DNA of 64,000 bases from Thermococcus celericrescens. Its GTDB lineage: Archaea > Methanobacteriota_B > Thermococci > Thermococcales > Thermococcaceae. The position numbers and the translations under genes were made by a program. Below the pieces are notes generated by a model. That model saw nothing but the letters and a program-made list of their open reading frames with translations, did no database searches and was not told the origin of the DNA. The stretch lies in assembly GCF_001484195.1 (NCBI RefSeq), contig NZ_LLYW01000029.1, forward strand, positions 1 to 64,000, given 5' to 3'. This document shows, one piece after another, positions 35,991 to 45,194 of the stretch (position 1 is its first letter; each line of letters starts with the position of its first letter).

Positions 35991-36098
35991 ATGAACCGTG
36001 GAGACTGGGGTGTACTGGTGCTTGAAATCCTCTGGTTTTTTACCCTCTTTTTAGTAGTCATTAACGGGTTAAATTATCGGTCGGGTGTTCCATCATAA
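35991..36098 (+). CDS. Single-span micro-protein ORF
   Basis: ATG 35991 to TAA encodes 35 residues with one strong membrane segment ([17 protein letters not shown]) flanked by polar ends, the look of a small membrane protein. It starts 4 nt after the previous ORF and overlaps the convergent RNase III-like gene by 6 bp. No strong Shine-Dalgarno. The clear hydrophobic segment is the main support. Confidence 0.35.
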   Translation: MNRGDWGVLVLEILWFFTLFLVVINGLNYRSGVPS

Positions 36099-36491
36099 CC
36101 TCAACCTCTCCCCTATTACCTTAAAAACCTCCGCGAAGGCCCTCCCTATCGCTTCCTTTCTTCTTGAGAAGTGCGTAACGTCCTCGGTGAAGTTCTCCCT
36201 CAAAATCTCGACGGCTTCCTCCACCGTTATCTTCCCCTCAAGCCACGCGTAGGCGAAGATGGCCTCCGCTATGTCGCCCTTTCCGTGCTTGTCGGTCCTC
36301 GGCGGAACCACGTGCCTAAGTCCCGCCAGCTCAAGGGCTATCGTGAGCGACGCGTTCGGAACCCTCTCACCGGTGGGTCTGTCCAGATACTCGCTTAAAG
36401 CGAGCGAGAAGACGAAGTTTACCAGGGAGTCCCCGAACTTTGAAAGTCCCTTGTCCGTGAAGTTTCTCTCGTACCTCAAGCTCTCACCCAA
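36093..36491 (-). CDS. RNase III-like domain protein
   Basis: A 132-residue helical protein resembling the catalytic domain of ribonuclease [29 protein letters not shown] fits the family's signature helix (normally with ERLEFLGDAVL), and [16 protein letters not shown] the second metal-site helix with D and E. No double-stranded RNA-binding domain is present. Thermococcales carry such a compact protein; the RNA target is unknown. The start overlaps the 3' end of the upstream membrane glycosyltransferase-like gene by 16 nt, so they are probably co-transcribed. Confidence 0.7.
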   Translation of the reverse strand: MGESLRYERNFTDKGLSKFGDSLVNFVFSLALSEYLDRPTGERVPNASLTIALELAGLRHVVPPRTDKHGKGDIAEAIFAYAWLEGKITVEEAVEILRENFTEDVTHFSRRKEAIGRAFAEVFKVIGERLRL

Positions 36492-37792
36492 ACCCTCTCC
36501 GAGAACCAGGCTTTAAGGTTTTTGAGGTACGGCAGGGTGCTCCCCAGGAGGAGGGCATACAGCAGGATACTCAAAACCAGAGAATAGGCGACGTAGGGGA
36601 CATCGCCCCAAACCCCAATCGTGAAGTGGCCCACAAACCTGACAACGGTCCAGTTGGGGTTCCGCAGGTGGACGTGAAACCAGAACTCGCTCGGCTGGAG
36701 GATCGGCCATATCCCGATGTAAAAGGCCGTGAAGAGTGAGATTGGCCTGACCTTCCCCCGTGTGTTGAAGGCGACGAGGGTCAAAAACGCGACCAGGGGG
36801 AGGAGGTACTGGGGATTAACGCGCCAGTAGGACGCGGTAAAGGCGGCGTAGGCAAGCGAGGCGGAAACCACCAGGTTTCTTTCAAAGGAATGCCTCACAA
36901 GGATGAGGAAGAGAAGGAGAACGGCCGGGACGTACCAGTGCTCGATAAAAATCAGCGTCTCAACCCCGTGAGCCTCGTGAAAGTACGTGAGCAGGCTGAC
37001 GAAGCCGTTCATGCTGTACGATAACGGAAGGGGATACCCGACTTCAATCCCCTGCATCAGCTCGGGAAGCGTGCGCAGGCTCGACGGGCAGAGGAGCAGC
37101 ATGGGAAGAAACGGCACGGCGGCCCCCGCAAAGAGAAGTGTGGTTTTTTTGAGGCCCCTCACCCCTTCCAGAAGGTATTCCCACAGAGAAACGACGGCGG
37201 GGAACAGGAGGGTGTGTTTAATCGCCAGGGAAAGGCCCTGGAAAGCGGGCGAGATGTTTTTCCTGTTCCGCAGATGAAGTCCGAGGAGGAAAACGGCCAG
37301 GGGAATGGCATCGAACATGCCGTAAACCGCAGAGACGTGGATCACCATGGGGTTTAGATAGTAGAGGGCGCTTCCAACGACGCTCTCCCACGTTCCCCTC
37401 CCCCGGAGGAGGGCGTATATGAGAAGAGCGACTGCCGTATCGGCGGCTATGAATACCAGCTTAACGGAGAATGCCCAGGTGGGGTCCACGTAGACGTGGT
37501 AAACGCCGCCGCTCCAGAAGAACTCGACCGAACCGCCCACCATCAACCTGATCACTGCAAGGAGACACGCCAGGACGGGCCCGTAAACGTAGGGCCATGG
37601 GTACGGCCAGCCCTTGCCGGAGTAGCCAATCCAATCGGCGTAGGCGTAGAAGCAGGCCTTCTTTTCGAGCATAGTCCCGGCAAAGCCGTAGAACTGGGCA
37701 AGGTCGCTTCCCGCCGAATAGGGCGCAAGGGCAAGCCGGACTGTGAGACCGGCCAGTACGATGAGGGCAAGAGCTCGTTCAGGGTGCCTCAA
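36476..37792 (-). CDS. GT-C-type membrane glycosyltransferase-like protein
   Basis: A 438-residue protein with about ten to eleven membrane segments. The first external loop holds an acidic motif ([13 protein letters not shown]), the place where GT-C glycosyltransferases such as mannosyltransferases keep the catalytic aspartate. Later features are [15 protein letters not shown] and [21 protein letters not shown], again typical of dolichol-phosphate-sugar-dependent transferases. The acceptor is unknown; lipid or surface glycoprotein glycan is likely. TATA box at about 37841-37853 on the minus strand (CCCTTAAATTTGG). Confidence 0.7.
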   Translation of the reverse strand: MRHPERALALIVLAGLTVRLALAPYSAGSDLAQFYGFAGTMLEKKACFYAYADWIGYSGKGWPYPWPYVYGPVLACLLAVIRLMVGGSVEFFWSGGVYHVYVDPTWAFSVKLVFIAADTAVALLIYALLRGRGTWESVVGSALYYLNPMVIHVSAVYGMFDAIPLAVFLLGLHLRNRKNISPAFQGLSLAIKHTLLFPAVVSLWEYLLEGVRGLKKTTLLFAGAAVPFLPMLLLCPSSLRTLPELMQGIEVGYPLPLSYSMNGFVSLLTYFHEAHGVETLIFIEHWYVPAVLLLFLILVRHSFERNLVVSASLAYAAFTASYWRVNPQYLLPLVAFLTLVAFNTRGKVRPISLFTAFYIGIWPILQPSEFWFHVHLRNPNWTVVRFVGHFTIGVWGDVPYVAYSLVLSILLYALLLGSTLPYLKNLKAWFSERVWVRA

Positions 37793-37840
37793 GATTCCAT
37801 CCCTCGAAATGTATCCATTTCAACTGGAAGTTAGAAGAGT

Positions 37841-37853
37841 TCCAAATTTAAGG
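37841..37853 (-). promoter_or_regulatory. TATA box for GT-C gene
   Basis: CCCTTAAATTTGG on the minus strand, about 50 bp before the start at 37792. Confidence 0.45.
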
Positions 37854-37899
37854 GTTTCGAAAATCGCCGCGTGGAACACATCAAAGGAGAAAAGGAAGG

Positions 37900-38187
37900 T
37901 CACTCGCTTATAGCGGCCTTCCAGGCATCCAGAACCGCCCTGGCCCTGTCGAACACCTTCTGTGCGGCCTCCTCAAGGACCTTCTCGGGGGTAACCTTGC
38001 CGTCGGTAACGATGCGGAACTTGGGCTTCCTCGCCATGAGAACCGGGTGCTCGATGGTGTAGCCCGCGAAGGTCACGTGCTTGTTCTCGTGGAGCACCTC
38101 GTTGAGCAGGTTGGCGAAGGTGTGATCCTCCCCCTCAAGGTAGAACTCAAGGACGTTTTCCTCACGCTTGATGACCTCAATCTTCAT
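37900..38187 (-). CDS. rpoL: RNA polymerase subunit L (Rpo11)
   Basis: A 95-residue subunit that dimerises with RpoD to form the archaeal counterpart of the bacterial alpha dimer, the assembly platform of RNA polymerase. The motif [19 protein letters not shown] is the RpoL/Rpb11 signature, followed by [20 protein letters not shown] 38187 begins [11 protein letters not shown] as in homologs; an in-frame start three codons earlier is less likely. It overlaps the DUF2067 gene by 11 nt in an operon csl4-DUF2067-rpoL. Confidence 0.95.
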   Translation of the reverse strand: MKIEVIKREENVLEFYLEGEDHTFANLLNEVLHENKHVTFAGYTIEHPVLMARKPKFRIVTDGKVTPEKVLEEAAQKVFDRARAVLDAWKAAISE

Positions 38188-38809
38188 TTTCCTCACCCTT
38201 CAAGTGGTTAATCAGCATCTCCAGCGCCTGCTCCTTGTTCTTCACCAGTTCGTATTTAAACTTATCTTCCTTCCACTCGGCGAGACCGAGTTCCACCAGG
38301 AGGTCGATGACGTCCTCCGGTCCGAGGTCGTAGGCAACGGCGGCGGGCAGGACGACCTCCCTTATCTGCCGCGTTGTTTGGAGGGAGATGTCGGACAGGT
38401 ATCCGCCAAGGGTTCCCGTCAGGGAGACCAGCTCCTCCCATGGCATGGACGTTACCAGCTCCCCCTCCCGCACTTCAACGGTTTCGCCGAGGAGCTCGAG
38501 GGTCTTTACGAGGATAGGGGTTGAAACGCTGGCCCCCGCCTCTCTGAAGAGGTCGTCTATGGTGTACCTGTAGAGGCCGCGCCTGTCGGGGTAGAGCTTG
38601 GCCCTGACGCGGTTGTGTATTTCCCGTATCCTGCGGATGGCCTCGCGGATGTCCTCCTTCGTCCCCTGGACGTTTATCTTCAGGTCGTTCAGCTTGCCGT
38701 GGACGTATATGAACGCCGGAAGGCGGAGGCGCTGAAGCTCCCGCATGAACTCCTCTTTCTCCCTGTCGTCGCGGACGTGGATGGTTATTACCTTCTTAGC
38801 CCTCGCCAT
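38177..38809 (-). CDS. DUF2067 family protein
   Basis: A 210-residue archaeal protein of the DUF2067 type (COG4031). The N-terminal ~90 residues look like a ferredoxin-fold RNA-binding module ([40 protein letters not shown]). The rest is helical. It is consistently found between the exosome subunit Csl4 and RpoL, as here, so a link to RNA processing is likely, though no activity is known to me. ATG 38809 is favoured; a start two codons earlier would overlap csl4 by 4 nt. Confidence 0.85.
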   Translation of the reverse strand: MARAKKVITIHVRDDREKEEFMRELQRLRLPAFIYVHGKLNDLKINVQGTKEDIREAIRRIREIHNRVRAKLYPDRRGLYRYTIDDLFREAGASVSTPILVKTLELLGETVEVREGELVTSMPWEELVSLTGTLGGYLSDISLQTTRQIREVVLPAAVAYDLGPEDVIDLLVELGLAEWKEDKFKYELVKNKEQALEMLINHLKGEENED

Positions 38810-38811
38810 GC

Positions 38812-39402
38812 TCACACCCTCATCTTCCTGTAAAGGGTGGAGAGCTTCCTCGTCTCAACGCTTCCGCAGCGCGGACAGATAAGCCTGTCGCCGCGCCTCA
38901 CCAGGGGAGTCCTGCAGCGGGAGCAGAGGGCATAGACCACACCGAGGTCCGGCCCTTTGGTGGAGAGCTGTATGGGACTCTTCTCCGTGGCCACGACCCT
39001 GGCCCTCACAACGTCGCCGACCTTGAACTCCGTGGACATGCCCTCAACGTAACCGTCCCGGACCTGGGATATATGGATTCCGGCGAGCTTCGAGGTGGCT
39101 ATCTCTCTGTCATCCTCTCTTCCTTCGATTTTAATGAGCTGGACTATCGCCGCCTGCGGCTTGACCTCTATGACGTTCGCTATGACCACGTCACCCACCT
39201 GCGGCAGGGGCGGGGTGTCGGTGACGGGTTCAACGCTGATTTCCATCTTGTCCTGGTCGATTACAACCTTCCCCGCTCTCACGGCGTAGAGCTCACCGTT
39301 CTCTTCTTTAACACCTTCCCCTGGGAAGTACTCCTCGATGACGCCGAGGTAGTCACCGGGAAGAACGATATCACCGCTTTTTGCGCCATTCTTTTCGTCC
39401 AT
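38812..39402 (-). CDS. csl4: Exosome complex RNA-binding protein Csl4
   Basis: Cap subunit of the archaeal RNA exosome, which recruits substrates and DnaG to the RNase PH-like ring. The 196-residue protein has an N-terminal domain (IVLPGDYLGVIEEYFPGEG), a central S1 RNA-binding domain (VGDVVIANVIEVKPQAAIVQL), and a C-terminal zinc ribbon with CSRCRTP and CPRCG. An open frame continues to 39513, but ATG 39402 follows GGAGGTGGGAGA and a TATA box, so it is preferred. It heads the csl4-DUF2067-rpoL operon. TnpB element B is inserted 85 bp upstream without touching its promoter. Confidence 0.93.
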   Translation of the reverse strand: MDEKNGAKSGDIVLPGDYLGVIEEYFPGEGVKEENGELYAVRAGKVVIDQDKMEISVEPVTDTPPLPQVGDVVIANVIEVKPQAAIVQLIKIEGREDDREIATSKLAGIHISQVRDGYVEGMSTEFKVGDVVRARVVATEKSPIQLSTKGPDLGVVYALCSRCRTPLVRRGDRLICPRCGSVETRKLSTLYRKMRV

Positions 39403-39430
39403 TCTCCCACCTCCATGAAAGTTGCGGTCC

Positions 39431-39443
39431 GGATTTTTAAGCC
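39431..39443 (-). promoter_or_regulatory. TATA box for csl4 operon
   Basis: GGCTTAAAAATCC on the minus strand, about 30-40 bp upstream of csl4. Confidence 0.55.
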
Positions 39444-39520
39444 TTTGCCATGCGGGAGGATTTATAAGGGCGAGGGGAAAAGTTTTACTGGCCCCCTCCC
39501 CGCTGTGGGGCATACAACCC

Positions 39521-40852
39521 CTACCCCACAGGCGGAAAGGTTTGAGGGGTTTTCATCAGGGAACCCGTTAAAGCAGTTCTTTCGAACCCCCCTGGCCGGG
39601 CCTTCGGCCAGTTACCCCTCCCATGGGCGTATAAACCGCCCAAGTTTGGGGTTATGGTTTCAACCCTCTTTTTCAAAATATTGAAAGCCCCAACTAAATC
39701 AGCGTTAAAAACGAACCCCGTCTCGGGACACTTAAATAATCCTCGAACAAAGCGAGCCCCCTCGTGAGGCCTCCCGCAAACGGGGCAGATTTTCGAGGTG
39801 TAAGCCTCATCAACAAGCTCAACCTGGATACCATATTCTTCAGCAACTTCAGTCAGGCGTTTGATAACGTAATTGTACCTCCAGACTTTCGAGAGAAGGA
39901 AGTTCTGCTTCTTACTTCGCTTCCCTGACCTCTCCTCACCTTTTAGATTCTGGGCAATACCTTTAGGATAACCGACAACGATCCTCGAAACTCCAAGCTC
40001 GTAGAGTTTTCTCACCGTTCCCCTCACGACAGCGTTAATGTAGTGCCTCGCTTGAAGTTTGGCGGTTGGGTGGAGTTTTTTGAGCATTCTACTCCTCGTC
40101 CCTCCCGACTTGTTGAGTTTTGACTGGTATTCAGCAGTCCGCTTTTGGAAGTAGAAGTCAATCGCCTTAACCGGCCGCCCGCTGACCAGAAAACTCTCAC
40201 CATTCTCGACATAGATTGCCATCAGGTTGTTAATTCCCAAGTCTATCCCAGCTGAAAGGCTTCCCTTCGGTTGCCTCGGAAGTTTGACCCATTCGTTCTT
40301 TTCCAGTCTCTCCTTGACTTTGGAGAAGCTAACGTGAGCGTACCACTTCCGCTTGACATCATCATAAGTTATTTCCAGCCTGCCTATTTTGCCTCTGAGG
40401 TGAATCCTGCCTTTAAATTGGATTTCGAGTTTTCCGAATTTTCCAAGGCCCTTGAGGATTAGTTTATTCCCTTCAATCCGGTACTGGTCGTTGCGGAGAA
40501 CAATTAATGGTCTTCTTTTCTCCCCCTTCTTGCGGTACTTTGGTGGTTTTGGATTCTGTTTTTCGGGGAGTTCACCGTTTCGCTTCTTCCTCAGCAGAGC
40601 AAAGAAGCTTCTCCATGCTTCTGCGTTTTTCCGACAGATTTGCTGAACGGTTGCCGAGCCGATTTCATGCTTATACTTCTCGTAAACGGTTTTCTCGGTT
40701 TTGTTAAAGTCCACGATTTTGCCTTGAAAGTATTGTTGTCGCCTGAGGTAGTTTACGTGGTTCCAAATTTTGGCCCCAACGCTGGCTAACTCAAAAAGAG
40801 TTGTTTCCTGCCCCTTTGAGGGCTGGAGTTTTACTGTAACTGAGCGCTTCAT
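39521..40852 (-). CDS. tnpB: TnpB RNA-guided nuclease homolog (copy B)
   Basis: A 443-residue intact TnpB, clearly related to copy A but distinct in sequence. RuvC-I is SAGIDLGINNLMAIY, RuvC-III is NADLVGAFNIL. As in copy A, the RuvC-II position has VGYPKGIA with no glutamate, and a D-E pair occurs in LVDEAYTSKICPVCG. Zinc motif C-x2-C-x3-H-x11-C, ending LFKCPETG. The insert between the helices is longer (NLKGEERSGKRSKKQN). C-terminal tail low-complexity and overlapping the element's right end. TATA-like TTTTTAAAGC on the minus strand near 40880. Confidence 0.85.
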   Translation of the reverse strand: MKRSVTVKLQPSKGQETTLFELASVGAKIWNHVNYLRRQQYFQGKIVDFNKTEKTVYEKYKHEIGSATVQQICRKNAEAWRSFFALLRKKRNGELPEKQNPKPPKYRKKGEKRRPLIVLRNDQYRIEGNKLILKGLGKFGKLEIQFKGRIHLRGKIGRLEITYDDVKRKWYAHVSFSKVKERLEKNEWVKLPRQPKGSLSAGIDLGINNLMAIYVENGESFLVSGRPVKAIDFYFQKRTAEYQSKLNKSGGTRSRMLKKLHPTAKLQARHYINAVVRGTVRKLYELGVSRIVVGYPKGIAQNLKGEERSGKRSKKQNFLLSKVWRYNYVIKRLTEVAEEYGIQVELVDEAYTSKICPVCGRPHEGARFVRGLFKCPETGFVFNADLVGAFNILKKRVETITPNLGGLYAHGRGNWPKARPGGFERTALTGSLMKTPQTFPPVG

Positions 40853-40947
40853 TTCAGGAGATGGTATGAGGTTTAAGCTTTAAAAATAGTTTTGCTTTTC
40901 TGTTCACTGAGTCTACCAGTTCCCCATACTCGCCCCAAAGGGCGAGG

Positions 40948-40958
40948 CTTTAAAAAGA
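40948..40958 (+). promoter_or_regulatory. TATA-like box for thrS within transposon end
   Basis: GCTTTAAAAAG in the terminal left end of TnpB element B, about 25 bp before a plausible transcription start near 40980. A GGTGGTGG Shine-Dalgarno (40984-40991) and the thrS ATG follow. Confidence 0.45.
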
Positions 40959-40997
40959 GAAATGCAATTCCCATTAAGGCTATGGTGGTGGTTAAAG

Positions 40998-42878
40998 ATG
41001 AGAATGCTTCTGATACACTCGGACTACCTCGAGTATGAGGTCAAAGACAAGGCCCTTAAGAACCCGGAGCCGATAAGTGAAGAACAGAAGAAGGGAAGGC
41101 TCGACGAGGTTCTGGCGGTTTTCATGAGCGTTGAGAAGGTCGACGAGACCAACCCCGATGAGATCGTCGAGAAGGCCATTGTCGAGATTAAGGACGTTGC
41201 TTCACAGGTAAAGGCTGACAGGATATTCGTTTATCCCTTCGCCCACCTGAGCAGCGAGCTGGCGAAGCCCGACGTCGCCCTCAGAGTGCTCCAGAAGATC
41301 GAGGAGCGCCTGAAGGAGGAGGGCTTCGAGGTCAAGCGCGCGCCCTTCGGCTACTACAAGGCGTTCAGGCTGAGCTGCAAGGGCCACCCGCTGGCGGAGC
41401 TCAGCAGGACGATAGTCCCGAGCGGCGAGGCGGTCAGCAGGGAGGAGCGCAACATCGCCCTCGAAAAGGAGGAGGAGCTGAAGAGCTACTGGTACGTGCT
41501 CACGCCGGAGGGTGAGCTGGTCGAGGTCGAGAAGTTCGACTTCACCGGCCACGAGAACCTCAGGAAGTTCGCCAACTACGAGATAAGCAAGAACAGGATA
41601 GCCGACAGAGAGCCGCCGCACGTCAGGCTCATGCTGGAGCACGAGCTTGTGGACTACGAACCGGGAAGCGACGGCGGAAACCTCCGCTACTATCCGAAGG
41701 GAAGGCTCATCAAGGGTCTCCTCGAGCAGTACGTCACCGAGAAGGTCATAGAGTACGGCGCCATGGAGGTCGAGACCCCGATTATGTACGACTTCGAGCA
41801 CCCTGCGCTCGAGAAGTACCTCAACCGCTTCCCGGCGAGGCAGTACGTCGTCAAGAGCGGCGACAAGAAGTTCTTCCTCCGCTTTGCGGCCTGCTTCGGC
41901 CAGTTCCTCATCAAGAAGGACGCCACGATAAGCTACCGCAACCTGCCGCTCAGGATGTACGAGCTCACCCGCTACTCCTTCAGGCGCGAGAAGAGCGGTG
42001 AGCTTTCGGGCCTTAGGAGGCTCCGGGCCTTCACGATGCCCGATATGCACACCGTTGCGAGGGACCTCAAGCAGGCTATGGACGAGTTCAAGAAGCAGTA
42101 CAAGCTCAGCATGGAGGTTCTCAGGGGAGTTGGTCTCACCCCGGACGACTACGAGGTTGCCATAAGGTTCACTGAGGACTTCTGGAAGGAGAACAGGGAC
42201 TTCATAGTCGAACTCGCGAAGATCATCGGAAAGCCCGTCCTCATCGAGATGTGGAAGCAGAGGTTCTTCTACTTCATACTCAAGTTCGAGTTCAACTTCG
42301 TGGACAACCTCGACAAGGCTGCAGCTCTGAGCACCGTCCAGATCGACGTCGAGAACGCCGAGCGCTTCGGCATAACCTACTACAACGAGGAAGGCAAGGA
42401 GGAGCACCCGCTCATACTCCACTGCTCGCCCAGCGGCGCCATTGAGCGCGTTATGTACGCCATCCTTGAGAAGCAGGCGAAGCTTCAGGCTAAGGGCACC
42501 AAGCCGGCCTTCCCGCTCTGGCTCAGCCCGATACAGGCCCGCGTTGTCCCGGTCAGTGAGGAGGTCATGGACTACGCACTCTACGTGGCCGGAAAGCTTG
42601 AGGGAGCCAGGATCCGCGTTGATGTCGATGACACCGGCGACAGGCTCAACAAGAAGATAAGGAAGGCCGAGAAGGAGTGGATTCCCTACGTCATCGTCGT
42701 CGGCAGGAACGAGAAGGAGCAGGGCACCGTAACCGTCAGGAGGAGGAGCGACGGAAGGCAGGTCGAGATGCAGCTCGAGGACCTCATCAAGGAGATAAGG
42801 AGCCAGGTCGAGGGCTTCCCGTACAGGCCGAGGCCCCTGCCGCTGCTCCTCAGCCGGAGGCCCAAGTTCAGGGGTTGA
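40998..42878 (+). CDS. thrS: Threonyl-tRNA synthetase, archaeal type
   Basis: Class II synthetase that charges tRNA-Thr. The 626-residue protein begins with the archaea-specific editing domain ([15 protein letters not shown], residues 1-~145), related to D-aminoacyl-tRNA deacylases. Then comes the catalytic core with motif 2 in [21 protein letters not shown], the zinc-binding CFG (AACFGQF), motif 3 near [14 protein letters not shown], and an anticodon-binding domain ([18 protein letters not shown]). ATG 40998 matches family N-termini and follows GGTGGTGG; an upstream in-frame ATG at 40962 lies within the transposon end and is rejected. The gene's natural promoter appears displaced by TnpB element B. 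Confidence 0.95.
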   Translation: MRMLLIHSDYLEYEVKDKALKNPEPISEEQKKGRLDEVLAVFMSVEKVDETNPDEIVEKAIVEIKDVASQVKADRIFVYPFAHLSSELAKPDVALRVLQKIEERLKEEGFEVKRAPFGYYKAFRLSCKGHPLAELSRTIVPSGEAVSREERNIALEKEEELKSYWYVLTPEGELVEVEKFDFTGHENLRKFANYEISKNRIADREPPHVRLMLEHELVDYEPGSDGGNLRYYPKGRLIKGLLEQYVTEKVIEYGAMEVETPIMYDFEHPALEKYLNRFPARQYVVKSGDKKFFLRFAACFGQFLIKKDATISYRNLPLRMYELTRYSFRREKSGELSGLRRLRAFTMPDMHTVARDLKQAMDEFKKQYKLSMEVLRGVGLTPDDYEVAIRFTEDFWKENRDFIVELAKIIGKPVLIEMWKQRFFYFILKFEFNFVDNLDKAAALSTVQIDVENAERFGITYYNEEGKEEHPLILHCSPSGAIERVMYAILEKQAKLQAKGTKPAFPLWLSPIQARVVPVSEEVMDYALYVAGKLEGARIRVDVDDTGDRLNKKIRKAEKEWIPYVIVVGRNEKEQGTVTVRRRSDGRQVEMQLEDLIKEIRSQVEGFPYRPRPLPLLLSRRPKFRG

Positions 42879-43614
42879 GGTTCTCTTTCAGCACTTTTTT
42901 CAGGTATATCTTTTCCTTATCCCCCGTCACCCTCAGGGAGTACGTGACTGGCTCAAAATCCGCACAGGGGGATTTTATTATGTACAGCAGCTCCTTAATG
43001 TAATCCTTCTCGATCCACGACCTCGCCAGAACGACGTAATCACTGATGGTAGAAGTCCACGCGACGAACCTCTTTGAAACTATATCCGAGTTCACGGGGA
43101 GCAGAAGAATCGAATCGGGGAATCTAACGCTCTTTGTGGCCACAGTCTGGTTGAGCAGCTTGAGTGTGTTCTCCTCCCCGAGCATCATAGCCGCACCGTC
43201 GAGGGTGTATACCAACCGGATAATTTTCCCGGAGCTCACCTTCATCCTAAGGGGGCCCCAGTAGATACGGTCTATCTTGGGGTTTATTGTTTCGGGCTCA
43301 ACCTTGTCGAGATAGAACACACCTGGGAGGTTTTCTGTACTTGCGTAGCGGGAGCCAAACACATCTATCACTGCAAGGTTGCCGTTTTGGAGCGCTTCCA
43401 TGAAGTCCAGTCCAACACTGCGGCCCCGTCGAAACAGTCCCCGGAGGGGGACGCTGTAATTTGACATAACCCCAAAATAGCCCTCTTCAAGGGCTTTCTT
43501 AAGAAAAAGAAGAGAGACCTGCCACGCCGAGGAGTACGCATCATATATAACCGCGACGGTGGAACCGGAAATGCATTTATCCTGAAACAAATCAAAAATA
43601 TTAAAATCACTCAT
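42868..43614 (-). CDS. DUF257 family protein (RecA/KaiC-like fold, inferred)
   Basis: A 248-residue protein of the Thermococcales-specific DUF257 type. The N-terminus ([25 protein letters not shown]) resembles the start of KaiC/RecA-like ATPases, but the Walker A lysine-threonine is absent ([12 protein letters not shown]), so ATP hydrolysis is doubtful. [14 protein letters not shown] segment sits where Walker B would be, and the DUF835 family shares such a degenerate core. Role unknown; possibly regulatory. ATG 43614 overlaps the upstream gene's stop by 8 nt. The 3' end overlaps thrS convergently by 11 bp. Confidence 0.65.
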   Translation of the reverse strand: MSDFNIFDLFQDKCISGSTVAVIYDAYSSAWQVSLLFLKKALEEGYFGVMSNYSVPLRGLFRRGRSVGLDFMEALQNGNLAVIDVFGSRYASTENLPGVFYLDKVEPETINPKIDRIYWGPLRMKVSSGKIIRLVYTLDGAAMMLGEENTLKLLNQTVATKSVRFPDSILLLPVNSDIVSKRFVAWTSTISDYVVLARSWIEKDYIKELLYIIKSPCADFEPVTYSLRVTGDKEKIYLKKVLKENLNP

Positions 43615-44293
43615 TTGGGCCACCCTGTGAGGCCCCTGCGAGGATCTCACTCAGGAAGTCCCTGGCATCCTCGCTGAATTCCTTCATAGGGACTTCCTTA
43701 CCGTACTTGTCGTAGACCTTGCCGTCCCTGAAGTTTATCTCAAAGACCTCGTAGCGCTCCTCGCTCTTCTCGTGGTGCTTGATGCCGTGCCCCTTCAGGT
43801 GCCTCTCGAGGCTCTCGACATCGACGTACTTTCCGCACTCTTCACACCTGTAGAACTGCCAGAAGACGTAATCCTGGCCGGCGAGCATGTTGTTCTTGAT
43901 GTGGTTGATGAGGGCGCCTCCGAGGTACTCATAGAGGTCCTCCTGGATCAGGTTCCCCCCATCCTCGACGACCTTGAAGCCGCTCCATACGATGTGGTCG
44001 TTGATATCGGCGAGGGTCGCCTTTATGTAGCGGTAGGTAAGGATGAACGCCCCGTTGTGGACGTAGAACACGTTCTTGTCCGGAACCGCTATTATCCGTA
44101 TTCCGGCCCCATCACTCTTGGCCAGCTTCTCCGCGTGCTCCTTGTTGTCCGCGACGTCTATTGTGACCCGGACGTTGCTCTTCTTGTGGATCCCCACTAT
44201 CTTGTCGCCGGATATTTCCCAGTGATAATCATCCAGGTATCTCACCTGAGCGTAGACCCTCTTTATTCTTGGGCTCAGTTCACCGTACTGCAT
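43607..44293 (-). CDS. Putative TBP-interacting protein (TIP26-like)
   Basis: A 228-residue protein whose length, N-terminus ([22 protein letters not shown]) and zinc-finger-like centre resemble the Thermococcus kodakarensis TATA-box-binding-protein-interacting protein TIP26, which inhibits TBP binding to DNA. The putative zinc site is [20 protein letters not shown], a C2H2-like arrangement at residues ~150-170. The identification is from memory of the family and should be confirmed by alignment. Its stop overlaps the DUF257 gene start by 8 nt, so both are in one transcript. Confidence 0.6.
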   Translation of the reverse strand: MQYGELSPRIKRVYAQVRYLDDYHWEISGDKIVGIHKKSNVRVTIDVADNKEHAEKLAKSDGAGIRIIAVPDKNVFYVHNGAFILTYRYIKATLADINDHIVWSGFKVVEDGGNLIQEDLYEYLGGALINHIKNNMLAGQDYVFWQFYRCEECGKYVDVESLERHLKGHGIKHHEKSEERYEVFEINFRDGKVYDKYGKEVPMKEFSEDARDFLSEILAGASQGGPNE

Positions 44294-44393
44294 CAGTCAC
44301 CACCGTGGGGAACTCGAAGCCAACGTTAATAAGCTTTAGCGGAAAATTTTAAAAAGGGTCGTTCAGGGAGGAAAAGGTTCCGATGGAGAAAAG

Positions 44394-45188
44394 CTACCTC
44401 CCAAAGCGCCTCTGGCGCTTTTGATACTCGCGTATTATTCTGAGGAAGTCAATCTTTCTAAACTCTGGGAAATACACATCAACGAAGAACAGTTCGCTGT
44501 ATGCAATTTGGTACAGGAGAAAGTTGCTTATTCTCTCCTCTCCGCCGGTCCTTATGACGATGTCGGGGTCGGGCATGTTCGGGTAATAGAGGTACTCCTT
44601 TATGAGCTCCTCATCAACGTCCTCCGGTTTTATCTTTCCCGCCAGGGCGTCCCTCACGATGTCCTTAACCGCATCGGCTATCTCACTCCTCCCCCCGTAG
44701 GCGAGGGCTATGTTCAGCGTGTAGTTGGAGTACTTTCTAGTGGCCCTCTCTGCCTCCTCCGCGGCTTTCCTGACGTTCTCAGGGAGAAGCTCCTTCCTGC
44801 CCAGGACGTTAACGCGGATGCCGTACTTGTGCACCCTCTCGTCGGTGAGGAGCTCCTTGAACTTCTCTTCAAAGAGCCCCATGAGAGCGTTCACTTCCTC
44901 AGGCGTTCTCTTGAAGTTCTCGGTGGAGAAGGCGTAAACTGTGAGCGTCCTTATACCCAGCTCACGGCACCACTCGAGTATCTCCTCGAGCTTCTGGGAG
45001 CCGAAGAGATGGCCGTACCAAGGCGGCTTCTCGAGCTTTCTGGCCCAGCGCCTGTTTCCGTCCATTATTATGGCCACATGGTTGGGTATGCGGCCTCCCT
45101 TGACCCTATCAAGAAGGTACCCCTCATAGACGTCGTAAACGGGCCTGAACAAAATGTGGGGAACGTGAGAAAGAAGACGGGAAAGCAT
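44394..45188 (-). CDS. uppS: Cis-prenyltransferase (polyprenyl diphosphate synthase)
   Basis: Makes long-chain cis-polyprenyl diphosphate, the precursor of the dolichol-type glycan carrier lipid. 264 residues. Motif I HVAIIMDGNRRWARK holds the catalytic D43. TVYAFSTENFKRTPEEVNALM and the closing DIVIRTGGEERISNFLLYQ and LFFVDVYFPEF are further signature blocks. The gamma-carbonic anhydrase gene lies 6 nt upstream on the same strand, so they share a promoter. Undecaprenyl-diphosphatase and a GT-C glycosyltransferase elsewhere in the window belong to the same lipid-carrier glycan theme. Confidence 0.95.
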   Translation of the reverse strand: MLSRLLSHVPHILFRPVYDVYEGYLLDRVKGGRIPNHVAIIMDGNRRWARKLEKPPWYGHLFGSQKLEEILEWCRELGIRTLTVYAFSTENFKRTPEEVNALMGLFEEKFKELLTDERVHKYGIRVNVLGRKELLPENVRKAAEEAERATRKYSNYTLNIALAYGGRSEIADAVKDIVRDALAGKIKPEDVDEELIKEYLYYPNMPDPDIVIRTGGEERISNFLLYQIAYSELFFVDVYFPEFRKIDFLRIIREYQKRQRRFGR

Positions 45189-45194
45189 CCGGCA

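Larger units (their letters stand above)
39488..40965 (-). mobile_element. IS200/IS605-type TnpB-only element, copy B
   Basis: Single-gene element without tnpA. Right end on the plus strand begins CTGGCCCCCTCCCCGCTGTG with palindromic GC-rich sequence; the left end is TCGCCCCAAAGGGCGAGGC then TTTAAAAAGAGAAATG. It occupies the space between the divergent genes csl4 and thrS and ends 33 bp before the thrS start codon. Its left-end terminal bases include a TATA-like TTTAAAAAG. Limits are inferred by alignment with copies A and C, accurate to a few bases. The right end is more diverged than in A and C. Confidence 0.72.

Noticed and set aside
41202-42422. 406-codon open frame antisense to thrS
   Set aside because: Leu/Val/Glu-rich shadow frame, complementary to the codon usage of thrS; no independent signals.
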